Under the pieces are notes generated by a model. That model saw nothing but the letters and a program-made list of their open reading frames with translations, was not told the origin of the DNA and ran no database searches. From a virus, in IMG/VR virus record IMGVR_UViG_3300036770_000791, positions 1 through 29,125 of that record: a stretch of 29,125 bases of DNA. One strand, 5' to 3'. Both the position numbers and the translations under genes were made by a program. Shown in pieces: positions 6,109 to 15,348 of this stretch. How positions within the stretch are numbered: the stretch's first letter is position 1; each line of letters begins with the position of its first letter.

Positions 6109-9100
6109 TCTCATCAAGCTCTTTGCGCTTTTGCGCAGGGGTCATGCCCGGATCTTCACGCACGATACGTTCTTCCTTGGCAAGATCACCCATTTTTTTC
6201 TTGAAGCGCCCTGCGTCTTTAGTCAGGTCAAGCAGGTACTCATTTTCTTTGTAAAAGATGTCTGCGTCTGCTTCACGTCCTGTGGCTTCAAGTTCCTTGA
6301 GCGTACGCTGGCGTTGCTGAATGTCATACACCTGCTCATAGGCGAAGTTGATAAGGCCCGTTGCGTCTTTAGGCTGGAACAGCCCACCAATCAGAATCGT
6401 ACCGCTAGCGCGTGTCTCAGGTTTAACCTTGGTCGGCTCCTCAAGCACAGGGTTAGCCACACTCATCAGCGCAGGCACAAGCCCACCGAAATATCCGCGC
6501 ATCAGGTGGTCAATCTCGATGGGAGACAGGCCGTATTCTTTAGAACCAACAGTGACTGTGGTCATCTTGCTGAGCAGCTTGGACACTTCTGTGGTGTTCT
6601 GGCGCACACGTTCTGCTTTGGTCAAATCAAGCTCACGCTCACTCTCAATCGCCCGTCCACCAAAGAAGGAGTAATTCACAGCAACTTCAAGTGCTGGCTT
6701 GATGAACTGCGGCAGTCCAATAGGTATGCTGTTAACGACCATTGACTTGAGCGCAGGGATGTTTTTCTGCAACGTTTCATCTGTGGTCGCCATGTTGTAC
6801 ACCATCTCTGGCAGCGACTTAAAGATATAGCCAAGTTCAAACGGAATGGGTACGCGCAGAGGCTCACTGACACCGGGGATATATACAAAGAAGTTGTTGT
6901 ACTTCTCATCAGCCGGTGCGTTCTGATACGCCTCATCGTCCTGCATCAACATGGCATAAGCTATGGCAGTAGCGGCAAGCATCGCGCCACGTGTCATTAA
7001 CTTCTTACGCACATTGAGTTGATCCTGCCCATACATCTTGCCAGTGAAAGCGCGGTACACCACGTCCAGACCTTGTATCTGTGCGTTCATGAACGGCACT
7101 AACATGCTCAGCATATAAGCTGTTGGGGAGTACCCACGCCGTCCGAAGTTCATTGACTCCAGCGCACCGAGGGTGGCTTCCATCTCCGACATACCTTTGG
7201 CACGGAAGTCCTCGTACAGTGTCATACGTGTGGCAGCATCTGCCTTCATCGACAGCTCGTCCAGACGTGCAAGCTGGAAGTTCAGGGTCTTGCCGCCTTT
7301 AGCCAGATCACGCAGCAGCTTCGCCATATCTTCTGACGAGCCTGTAATAGTCTGACCACCAAACACTCCACGTTTTTTCAGTATCTCCTCAACATTGCTT
7401 GTGCCTTTAACCATTGAGGGGAACTGTTTGATTGCCGAGTACACAGGCGTAATGTCAGCGCCAGTCACCAACGCCGCTGCACTGGTATCCCGCACAATCT
7501 GACGCAACATATACACAGGGTTACGAGTAACAAACTTACGTAGTACCTGTGCTGGACCTGTAAACATCCGTGCCATAAACGGCAGCGTCATTGATACGCC
7601 CTCAAGCCCTTTGACCAAGATACTTGCGTCAATGCCAAGCTCGTCAAGCTTCTCCTCGCTAAGCACGGCTGACTGCGTTTCTCCGTTAACTTTAAAGCGC
7701 ACGACGTTCGGACCTTCAGGCTTAGCGTCAGGCTTAATCTCAGCAAACCCCAGCGCTTTGAGCGAAGTTGCCACACGGCTTGACGCTAAGTTGCGCAGGG
7801 CCATGTCCGTCAGGATGGTGGTGTTCTGAACCGAGCTGGTAAAGAAGTCAACGATGTGCTCGTTCCCACCAACAAGTTCACGTAGGTACGGCTGCTCTTT
7901 CAAGCTGCCAATATTGATGGGCACATCTTCTGTACCAATGCTTAAGAACACCTGTTCCTTCTTCTCATCAACACGGTAGAAGGGGATGTAGTCTTTGGTA
8001 GCGTTGAGTGTTTTTGCAAGATCTTTGGAAATAGCGCCCGTAGCCTCAAGGAAGTTGATGAGGTTCTTGTTGTACTCGTTGTATTGAGTACGTGCTTTTT
8101 CAAAGGCGTCTTTGATCTCAGGCTTGGAGTTGATGTATGCGTCAACGTCCTTCAGCATGTCCACCGAGATACCCCCCTTGGCGGGATCCGTATTAAAGTT
8201 CAGCTTGCGCAGCCCCACGCTTGGGTTGTTCTTAGCGCGTTGGTGGGCCATGTAGGTTGTAAACAAACGGTTGGCAGCGTCAGCGTCAATGCCTGACTCG
8301 CGCAAAGACTCAGAGATCTCGCGCAGACTTACGCCAAACCCAGCCTCTGGGATGAACTCCATACTGCCGTCAGCTTTGGGGCGCTGCACCATCTTCATAC
8401 CGCCGTGGTTGACCACAGCAGACGTAAAGTTCATGCGCTGGTCGTGCATCCGTGAGTAGTACACAGCCTCAAACATCTGCTGAGCTTGTGCCAGTTCGTT
8501 GTCCTTGGCGTACTTGAGCACTTGCTCAAGCGGATCTAGCCTGTCCACAAACCGCGCTCTAAACTCTCCACCACGCAGGGTATTTTTTAACCGCTCAACA
8601 ACACCTTGCTCAGCGCCCGTGATTCGCTGAACAGTGTCCGCAACATTGGCAGGCATATCAGCGGGGTAGTTGACCGAGAACAATACTTTAGGCGTTGTGC
8701 CTTTTGTGCCCAGTACGTCTTTAACACCTTCTTTAAGGTCACTTACTTCTGCGGCTGTAAGGATTTGCTGGTTTTTATCGTAGAAGTTAACGTAGTTAGC
8801 AGCTTTTGCGCCTTGGTGTTTATTGCCTGCAATTCCGTAAGACCAGAGTAATTCAGCCGTTGCTTTTTGTAATTGAGTGTGTGCCGCCCCTTCTCGAAAA
8901 TACGGGTCTTTTGCAGAAGCAATAATAAGTTTTTTTCGATCACTAGTGCTGCTTTTGGAAGCACTACCAAACAAAGGCTGTTGCGCGTATAAATACGCAG
9001 GAAATAAATTTGCAGCAAATAAACGGTTGTTTTCTTTGTCAAGCAATTCTTTTAACATGGCAGCATCTTCAGGATTCGCCAAATCATTTAACAACGCATC

Positions 9101-12100
9101 AAAAGAGTTTTGTACGTGTTTGGATTGTTCGCTTAGCGGTTTTTCTAGTTCCCAGTATTCATCTTCTTTACGCTCACGAATAACGCGTTTTAGATACGTG
9201 ACAGGTTTGTTTTGAATCACTTCGTATTCAAACGAAAAATCTTTTAAAATATTGTACAGCTCTTTAAAAGATATATTGTTATAAGTAGTAATACTTGAAC
9301 GCTCTTTTAGTTCTCTGAACAAAGCATTAACAAGCTCAGTTTTGTCGTTTGAAATTAAAGCATCGTATAGATCTTTTCTTTTATATTCCTTCCCAAACTT
9401 AACAGCTAAAGCAATATAATCTGAAATCTCGTCAGCTATTTCGCTAATAACATTTGATTTATTGCGTCTTTCACGATTTTCAACGCTAAGAGTATTTAGC
9501 CAATTGTCAAATGCCTTGTCTCTTATGGCGGACAGCTCTGCACGCGTTTTTCCATTAAATTTAACGCCTGTCTCTTTATCAAATTTTATTTCGGGCGTAC
9601 GGGCTATTTTTTTCTCTAATTCTTGTCTAGCATAACTAAGCGCAGTCCCCGGTCTAGTAGCCGTGTACGTGCCCCACATATACGCTTGCATACCTTCGCC
9701 AGTGCCCATGTATGAATGGTCGAACTCTTGGAACGTAACCCCCGTGCCATGCCATTCACCACGCAGTTCAAAATCAGCAGCACCGTACGCAAAGTCCACA
9801 AAATCTTGCGCGGTCATGTTCTTAATTTGTTTGGCAAAGTCAGGCCCAAGCAACTTGCCAATAATCTTCTTGAAGTTCTCGTACAGGCGGTACAAGAAAC
9901 CTGCGACTGGGCCTTTACCTTTTTCTGTGGGGTTAACGCCAGCTATAACAGCTTCTTCTACAAAATAAGCAAGTATCTCGTCATCACGTGTTTCAACATC
10001 AGGTGTTTCATCTGCAAACGCATAATTAACGCGCTGCATGGCTGCTTTAGCAATCTTGGATTCTTGTGATCCGTCGCCACGCTTAGCCCAAGTCTCAACC
10101 TGATTAACAAGCGCTTTGTATTGCGCATCGCCCAACATATTACGGAAGCCAACGTGCGCACCTACCTCATGGAGGAATACCGCAAGCTCTTGTCCTTTTG
10201 GGATATTGCTGGCGATTAGATACACTTCGCCATACGGTGTTACGAAACCACGAGCGTCAGTTGGGACGTTGTAGTATTCGCCAATGTTTTTCCCAAGAGA
10301 TTTAACGTCAGGGTAAACGTATACGTTTTTGTTATCCCAATCGGTTACTAAGGGGAATGCCCCTTGAATAACTTTACGAACCTCTGCAACCGTCGTTGGG
10401 TTTTCTACCTGCCCACGTGACTTCAGGATGCCCTTGCGTTCAAAGTACGCCCTTACGCTCTGCGCTTGCGGCACATTTTCAAGCTCAGACATATGCGCCA
10501 TTGCATTACGTCTTGCATCGCGCAGAGCACGTGCGTATTCCGCACTCTTAAACCCATAATCTTTAGCTGCCTTCTTAACATCAGGCGCTGAGTAAGACAT
10601 GGCATCAATTTCATATTGCAGCTTGGCTGCTTCTGTGGCCCGTGTCTTTGGCGTACCTTTTGGCTTGTTAAAGTTTTCATCAATGATGGCAGCAATACGC
10701 TCGTTAGAAGCATTAATCAAGGTTTGAATTTCCTTGATGGCTTCCAGACGATTGTCTTTAGCCGTTATGAGCGTGTCGCGTAGTGGTCCTTCAATTTTAG
10801 TTTTCTTACCTTTTGCAGCAAGCGCTTTATCGATGGCTTTGATCTCGTTTTTGTATACGCCTACTTGTGCAGCAAGCTGTTCTTCAGAAATGCGGGGGAT
10901 GGATTTATCTGCACGTACCGTACCCATCCTAGCGTTTTCAAGTGCTTGGGCAAGTTCAAGCGCCTGAAGGTCAACATTGCCGCCTGTGGCCTCAAATATT
11001 TCTTTTTGCTCAAGCAGTAATTTCTTTGTCTTACCCAACCGAGCGCGTTGTGCGCCTTTGGCCTCGGCAATTTGTTTATCAATATCTTGAATACGCTGCT
11101 CGTATTTTTGTTTTTCCTTTTCGGTAGCTTCTTGAACTCTGCCAAGCTGTGCTTTCTCAAGCGCTTCTAAATTAAACGGCGCAGCAGTAATGGGTTGCAC
11201 ATCAAGACGTTGAACAGGTTGATCTTGCAGTATGGCAAGGTCTTGCCGAAGCGCTTCCATTTTGCCGTAAAGCGCAGCCATCTTACTTGTAGCTGGACCT
11301 ACCTTATCTTGTTCTCCCTTCTCAACTTGTTTCTTAAGCTTGGACAACTGACTACGGATGTTCTTAACTTCGCGGTCGTACTTCTTCTTAAGCTCAATCG
11401 TATCTTCGTCAGTTTCAACGACAACGTCCTTACGTTCAACTTTTGTTCCCGGTAACCCAAGACCAACCTTGACGCCAACTTCAGCTTCTTTAGTTTTAGC
11501 GCGGAGGTCGGCTATCCTACGTTGCGTAGTTTCAAGTATTGCGATATTGCGTCGAGCAATGGCTTGAGGTTGTGCAGCTTTACGTTCGGCCACACGTGTT
11601 TCTTTTTCTGCTTGAAGCGATTTAAGTAATTTTATTTCAGCTTGCAAACGCTTGTTTACAGCAACTTCAGCGTTTGCTAAAAGTTTATCCTCCGTAGCCG
11701 GGGACGCTTCTTTAATCTCATTTCTCAAAGCTTCTAAGTCAGAACGCAGGTCTGCAAGATACGCGTCCGCTGCTGCACGGTCTTTATCAGGGATATAGTA
11801 TTCAGCGCGGTTTGCTTTCTCAACAATCGACTTGTATTGTTTTGTTTTAGCTGCAAGTTCTTGTGACACAGCTTGCGCAATTGTTTGAAGATCCTTTAAC
11901 CCTTCTGCATTGATGCGCTTGATAGCATCTTGTTGCACCTGTGCAGCAGTCTTTGCAACATCTTTACCTATTTCGGTAATTAAGCGATCAAGATTTTTTT
12001 CTGAAGTTGCGTCAGCAACTTTTCTGTCCTCAACAACAGTTTCAATTTTTCTCTTAGCGTCGTCTAATTGCTTACGCATATTAGAAACTTTTAGCGACCC

Positions 12101-15100
12101 AAGAAAACGCATAAACGCTTCTGGGGTTTTACGTATAGTTGCGCGAGGCTCAAGTAGTTTTTCAGGAAACAATTCTCTTTGTGCCCCGCCAACTTCTGGC
12201 GCAGCAGGTACTTCTTCTTTTTCCTCAGCAGCAACTGCTGCTTTACGTGGTGCAGGCTCAATCCCCGGCAGCGTAAACTGCTCACCGGGAATAAACGAAC
12301 GAGCTGGACGTGCCTCACGTGCCAACGCTTTATCACGAATCTCTGCAAGTTCTTCTTGCGTCACAAATAGCGCACGTGCAAATGGACGTGCTGCCTGTGT
12401 GCCAGCCTTCATATCAAAAGCAAGCTGCTCGCGGGTGATGTTCTTACTGGGTGTAAAGCGTGGTAATTCTTGTGGCCTACGGCTTTCTTCTACAACTTTT
12501 TCGTAACGTGCGCTACGGATAACTTTGCCCTGCCGCATCACAGCAGGCTCGACAAGTATTTCAGACACTTTACGGGTCACAGGGTCGTACTCTTGCGCCC
12601 GGATCATCAGCTCGTCCATCTTTTTGGCAAGCTGTTTAGTTAACGCATTGCGTTCTTCAGGGGTAACTCCACGCACCCCTTCTGCACGTCGTGCAGCATC
12701 AATTTCATCGATAGTATTAGTAATGTAGTTGTTACGGTACGTTACAGCTTGCTGAAGTGCATCTTTACGTTTTGCAAGTGAATCTTTCTTAAACTGTTCA
12801 AACGTAGGCATCATGTATTCCTGCCCACGCGCTGCGGCTTCTTCAGCCATTGACGATACGTAGTAACGATACCCGCGCTCAGTCTGCCCTAGTTTTGTCT
12901 GACGTAACTCATCAAGGGCAGAAGCAAAATTACTAAACTCCTGATCCTGACGACTCTGTGCATCTTTAATAGACTCACGTGCTTTTGCCCCGCCAACCTT
13001 GACCTTGGCTTTAATCTGCTCAATTTCTGTATCACGCTGAGTAACTGTTTGCAGTGCAGTGTCATATCGTTGTTGTGCTGCGGCAAGTTGTTCTTCGCTA
13101 GCTTCAGGCTGCGCAGTGAGCGCGTCAAGTGCTGTCTTGGCTTCTTGTGACTGCTTAACTGCCGCATCACGTTCCTTCTGAAGCTTGGCTATACGCAGTG
13201 CGTCATCGCCACGAACTAACAACTCCTCAGCAGGTGCCCCGAGATCTTCAACGCGCTTCTCAGGTTGATTCCGTTTGAGCGTGTCTAACTCATTGATTCG
13301 TACCTGTGTAGCAAACGCCTTCAAACCATCAGGCGTAAACGTATTGTCAGGCGTTACAAGTTGCTTATCTTCTGCAAGATAACTCTGTAATTTCTCACGC
13401 TCTTGTGCAATACGCGCTTCAATCTGATCAATAGACTGAAGCCCCAGTGACTTCTTTACAAGCGGCGATAGTTCACCTGTACGAACAGCGTCCATATACT
13501 GGGCACGTTCTTCGGGTTTTGTCAGCCCTAGTGCACGGAGACTTACAGGACTATCAAGCGAACGCTCCACACGCTGGAGGGCAATGTCTTCAGTTTCTGC
13601 CGAACCCATCATGAGCTTGGCTAGTTGTTTTACATCACGGCGAGCTTGTTCTTCCGCAGCACGTGCTTCTTCCCCACGCATCTTTTCTTGGCGCTCAGCC
13701 ATGCGCCCTTCCAAGGTTTCTGCTGTCTTAACGGGGGGCAGCTCTGCTTGATAACCAGTGTCAACTTCTTCTGCTGTACGTTCTGCACGTCTGGTTGCTT
13801 CAGGGTATGCAAACCCTGCTGGCGTTTCCATGAACAGTTGTTCACCACCAACCTGCGGTGCTTGCGCTTCAAGCCGCTGACGTTCAGCGCGTAGCGTTTT
13901 AATTTTCTGCGCAAGTTCTCCAGCCTTTTGACTTTCGCCAAGCTCGGCTTGCTTTTGCATATTCTTGAGCAGCTTAGCTTCTTCAGCCTGTAGTGCCTTG
14001 AGCGCTTCCATCGGATCAGGCACAGCGTTAATAGACGCTAGCTGTTCTTCAATCTGTTTACGCCCTTGGATTAATGGCGATAGTTGCTGGCTCATTGCCG
14101 CAACAGCATCCACGTCACCCGTCTGCGTAGCCTGTGCAATTTGTTTTTGGTAATCCTCTATTGCGCGAGATACACGCGCATAGTCTTGCTGTAACTCTTG
14201 GGTTTCTTGTGTGCGATCTACAACAGGCGCAGGAGCCTGCATTTGCGGCCCTGTCACAGCAGCTTCAGCTAAATCTAAAGCTCGTTGGTCCGCAGCAAAC
14301 AGAGGCACCCCTGCTTCTTCTGCACGACGTTGGCGGTCTGCAAGCTCTGCCGCTTCAACTTTGCCCCTTTCTTCTTCAGCACGTCTACGTGCAACTTCTT
14401 GCTTTATCTTTGTTTCAGCCCGTGCCTGTTCACTACCACGCTCAAAGTATCGACCTACTGGAGATATAGCGCCGCCCAGCACTGCACCGCCAATAAAACT
14501 GTCCACGTACTCACGACGTGCGTCAGCGTCTGCAATCTTTAAGCCAGCTTGTAAACGCTCAATAAACTGCTGGCCTGTTTCTGTAACACCTTCAATCCCG
14601 GCAGTACGCGCACCTGTCGCAGCGTAGTCTGCAAGGACACGCTTATATCCTTGCTTAGCTATTTCTTTAGCTTCGGCTTCTGTAAGTTCTTTACCAACGG
14701 ACTTAAATAAGTTACGGACAAGTGGCAGCGCACGGAAACTAACCACATCAAGCGCAGCTTGCGGCACAGCCGCAATAAAAGCAGTTGCCCCACTGGTCTG
14801 CTCTAGCCCCGCGTTGGGATCAGTACGTTTGACTTCTTCAAGCTGCCTTGCAAGGTTTGATCCTGTGAATTGCGCGGCAGAGGTAAGCCCTGCGGCTGTA
14901 CCGGCAGCTAACGTACCAAGCGTTAATCCACCAACAACAGGAGCGGCAGCGGCAGCGGCGGGTAAAGCAAGCGTAGCCCCGGCAGCGGCAAGCGGCGCCG
15001 CCATATAGGGTAGTGATCCACCTAGCGTTTCTTTAAACTTTTCAAAAGGAGCTTCGGTCCAACTTTTTTCCGTGGGCCTATATATGCGTTGTGCTTCAGC

Positions 15101-15346
15101 CTCACGCTCTGCCTGATACTTCTCTGCTTCAGGCAAACCCATCAAACCTAGTTTACCCGCTGTAAGTGCTGCCTGCCCTTTTAGTGATTCAACGCCTGCT
15201 TTAAAAGCAGGTAAAAATCCGCTTTCGCCTTTAGGTCCAAACTCAGGGTATTTGGCAATAATACGGCGCTTAGCTTCTTCTGGCGTTACGGAATCCGGAA
15301 TGTTTTCAACCAGCGTTCCGTCGGGTAAGCGTATGGAATAAGCCAT
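6032..15346 (-). CDS. 3104-aa giant multidomain virion/polyvalent protein
   Basis: Likely carried in the virion and injected with the DNA. Residues 1-36 (SIRLPDGTLVENIPDSVTPE) form a small beta/alpha domain seen at the start of large phage proteins. A Gly/Ala-rich hydrophobic stretch lies near 113-165 (possible membrane insertion), then long Lys/Glu/Gln coiled coils span about 290-1420. Near 1726 is FLHEVGAHVGF, an HExxxH metallopeptidase-like motif. About 1863-2188 resembles the ADP-ribosyltransferase-like region of phage polyvalent proteins: an HGTG start, GTGEGMQAYMWGTYTA, KPLSEQS, and a closing GI-G...NYVNFYD. From about 2590, TRNPVYMLRQIVRDT and PFMNAQIQGLDVVYRAF match my recall of polyvalent-associated domain LPD38. 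Last gene of the leftward operon, 2 nt after the 537-aa gene, with no clear Shine-Dalgarno. Enzymatic roles are inferred; no lytic transglycosylase motif was recognised. Confidence 0.88.
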   Translation of the reverse strand: MAYSIRLPDGTLVENIPDSVTPEEAKRRIIAKYPEFGPKGESGFLPAFKAGVESLKGQAALTAGKLGLMGLPEAEKYQAEREAEAQRIYRPTEKSWTEAPFEKFKETLGGSLPYMAAPLAAAGATLALPAAAAAAPVVGGLTLGTLAAGTAAGLTSAAQFTGSNLARQLEEVKRTDPNAGLEQTSGATAFIAAVPQAALDVVSFRALPLVRNLFKSVGKELTEAEAKEIAKQGYKRVLADYAATGARTAGIEGVTETGQQFIERLQAGLKIADADARREYVDSFIGGAVLGGAISPVGRYFERGSEQARAETKIKQEVARRRAEEERGKVEAAELADRQRRAEEAGVPLFAADQRALDLAEAAVTGPQMQAPAPVVDRTQETQELQQDYARVSRAIEDYQKQIAQATQTGDVDAVAAMSQQLSPLIQGRKQIEEQLASINAVPDPMEALKALQAEEAKLLKNMQKQAELGESQKAGELAQKIKTLRAERQRLEAQAPQVGGEQLFMETPAGFAYPEATRRAERTAEEVDTGYQAELPPVKTAETLEGRMAERQEKMRGEEARAAEEQARRDVKQLAKLMMGSAETEDIALQRVERSLDSPVSLRALGLTKPEERAQYMDAVRTGELSPLVKKSLGLQSIDQIEARIAQEREKLQSYLAEDKQLVTPDNTFTPDGLKAFATQVRINELDTLKRNQPEKRVEDLGAPAEELLVRGDDALRIAKLQKERDAAVKQSQEAKTALDALTAQPEASEEQLAAAQQRYDTALQTVTQRDTEIEQIKAKVKVGGAKARESIKDAQSRQDQEFSNFASALDELRQTKLGQTERGYRYYVSSMAEEAAARGQEYMMPTFEQFKKDSLAKRKDALQQAVTYRNNYITNTIDEIDAARRAEGVRGVTPEERNALTKQLAKKMDELMIRAQEYDPVTRKVSEILVEPAVMRQGKVIRSARYEKVVEESRRPQELPRFTPSKNITREQLAFDMKAGTQAARPFARALFVTQEELAEIRDKALAREARPARSFIPGEQFTLPGIEPAPRKAAVAAEEKEEVPAAPEVGGAQRELFPEKLLEPRATIRKTPEAFMRFLGSLKVSNMRKQLDDAKRKIETVVEDRKVADATSEKNLDRLITEIGKDVAKTAAQVQQDAIKRINAEGLKDLQTIAQAVSQELAAKTKQYKSIVEKANRAEYYIPDKDRAAADAYLADLRSDLEALRNEIKEASPATEDKLLANAEVAVNKRLQAEIKLLKSLQAEKETRVAERKAAQPQAIARRNIAILETTQRRIADLRAKTKEAEVGVKVGLGLPGTKVERKDVVVETDEDTIELKKKYDREVKNIRSQLSKLKKQVEKGEQDKVGPATSKMAALYGKMEALRQDLAILQDQPVQRLDVQPITAAPFNLEALEKAQLGRVQEATEKEKQKYEQRIQDIDKQIAEAKGAQRARLGKTKKLLLEQKEIFEATGGNVDLQALELAQALENARMGTVRADKSIPRISEEQLAAQVGVYKNEIKAIDKALAAKGKKTKIEGPLRDTLITAKDNRLEAIKEIQTLINASNERIAAIIDENFNKPKGTPKTRATEAAKLQYEIDAMSYSAPDVKKAAKDYGFKSAEYARALRDARRNAMAHMSELENVPQAQSVRAYFERKGILKSRGQVENPTTVAEVRKVIQGAFPLVTDWDNKNVYVYPDVKSLGKNIGEYYNVPTDARGFVTPYGEVYLIASNIPKGQELAVFLHEVGAHVGFRNMLGDAQYKALVNQVETWAKRGDGSQESKIAKAAMQRVNYAFADETPDVETRDDEILAYFVEEAVIAGVNPTEKGKGPVAGFLYRLYENFKKIIGKLLGPDFAKQIKNMTAQDFVDFAYGAADFELRGEWHGTGVTFQEFDHSYMGTGEGMQAYMWGTYTATRPGTALSYARQELEKKIARTPEIKFDKETGVKFNGKTRAELSAIRDKAFDNWLNTLSVENRERRNKSNVISEIADEISDYIALAVKFGKEYKRKDLYDALISNDKTELVNALFRELKERSSITTYNNISFKELYNILKDFSFEYEVIQNKPVTYLKRVIRERKEDEYWELEKPLSEQSKHVQNSFDALLNDLANPEDAAMLKELLDKENNRLFAANLFPAYLYAQQPLFGSASKSSTSDRKKLIIASAKDPYFREGAAHTQLQKATAELLWSYGIAGNKHQGAKAANYVNFYDKNQQILTAAEVSDLKEGVKDVLGTKGTTPKVLFSVNYPADMPANVADTVQRITGAEQGVVERLKNTLRGGEFRARFVDRLDPLEQVLKYAKDNELAQAQQMFEAVYYSRMHDQRMNFTSAVVNHGGMKMVQRPKADGSMEFIPEAGFGVSLREISESLRESGIDADAANRLFTTYMAHQRAKNNPSVGLRKLNFNTDPAKGGISVDMLKDVDAYINSKPEIKDAFEKARTQYNEYNKNLINFLEATGAISKDLAKTLNATKDYIPFYRVDEKKEQVFLSIGTEDVPINIGSLKEQPYLRELVGGNEHIVDFFTSSVQNTTILTDMALRNLASSRVATSLKALGFAEIKPDAKPEGPNVVRFKVNGETQSAVLSEEKLDELGIDASILVKGLEGVSMTLPFMARMFTGPAQVLRKFVTRNPVYMLRQIVRDTSAAALVTGADITPVYSAIKQFPSMVKGTSNVEEILKKRGVFGGQTITGSSEDMAKLLRDLAKGGKTLNFQLARLDELSMKADAATRMTLYEDFRAKGMSEMEATLGALESMNFGRRGYSPTAYMLSMLVPFMNAQIQGLDVVYRAFTGKMYGQDQLNVRKKLMTRGAMLAATAIAYAMLMQDDEAYQNAPADEKYNNFFVYIPGVSEPLRVPIPFELGYIFKSLPEMVYNMATTDETLQKNIPALKSMVVNSIPIGLPQFIKPALEVAVNYSFFGGRAIESERELDLTKAERVRQNTTEVSKLLSKMTTVTVGSKEYGLSPIEIDHLMRGYFGGLVPALMSVANPVLEEPTKVKPETRASGTILIGGLFQPKDATGLINFAYEQVYDIQQRQRTLKELEATGREADADIFYKENEYLLDLTKDAGRFKKKMGDLAKEERIVREDPGMTPAQKRKELDEIRAERIAFAKDMIAAVSENKRLAAR
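8830..9660 (-). other. AT-rich segment inside the giant gene, within the ART-like region
   Basis: This stretch is markedly AT-rich: 9241-9300 holds 13 G/C of 60, while 8401-8460 just outside holds 34 of 60. It encodes about residues 1895-2172, the interior of the ART-like region, and is richer in Lys, Asn, Ile and Tyr than its surroundings. The frame is unbroken. It suggests separate acquisition of this module. Confidence 0.6.
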
Positions 15347-15348
15347 GT

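Noticed and set aside
6131-6745. 204-codon + strand ORF opposite the C-terminus of the giant gene
   Set aside because: No recognisable domain or Shine-Dalgarno sequence, and it lies wholly inside a well-supported leftward gene.
11910-12506. 198-codon + strand ORF
   Set aside because: Ser/Ala/Leu-rich shadow of the Lys/Glu coiled coil in the giant leftward gene, with no ribosome site or domain.
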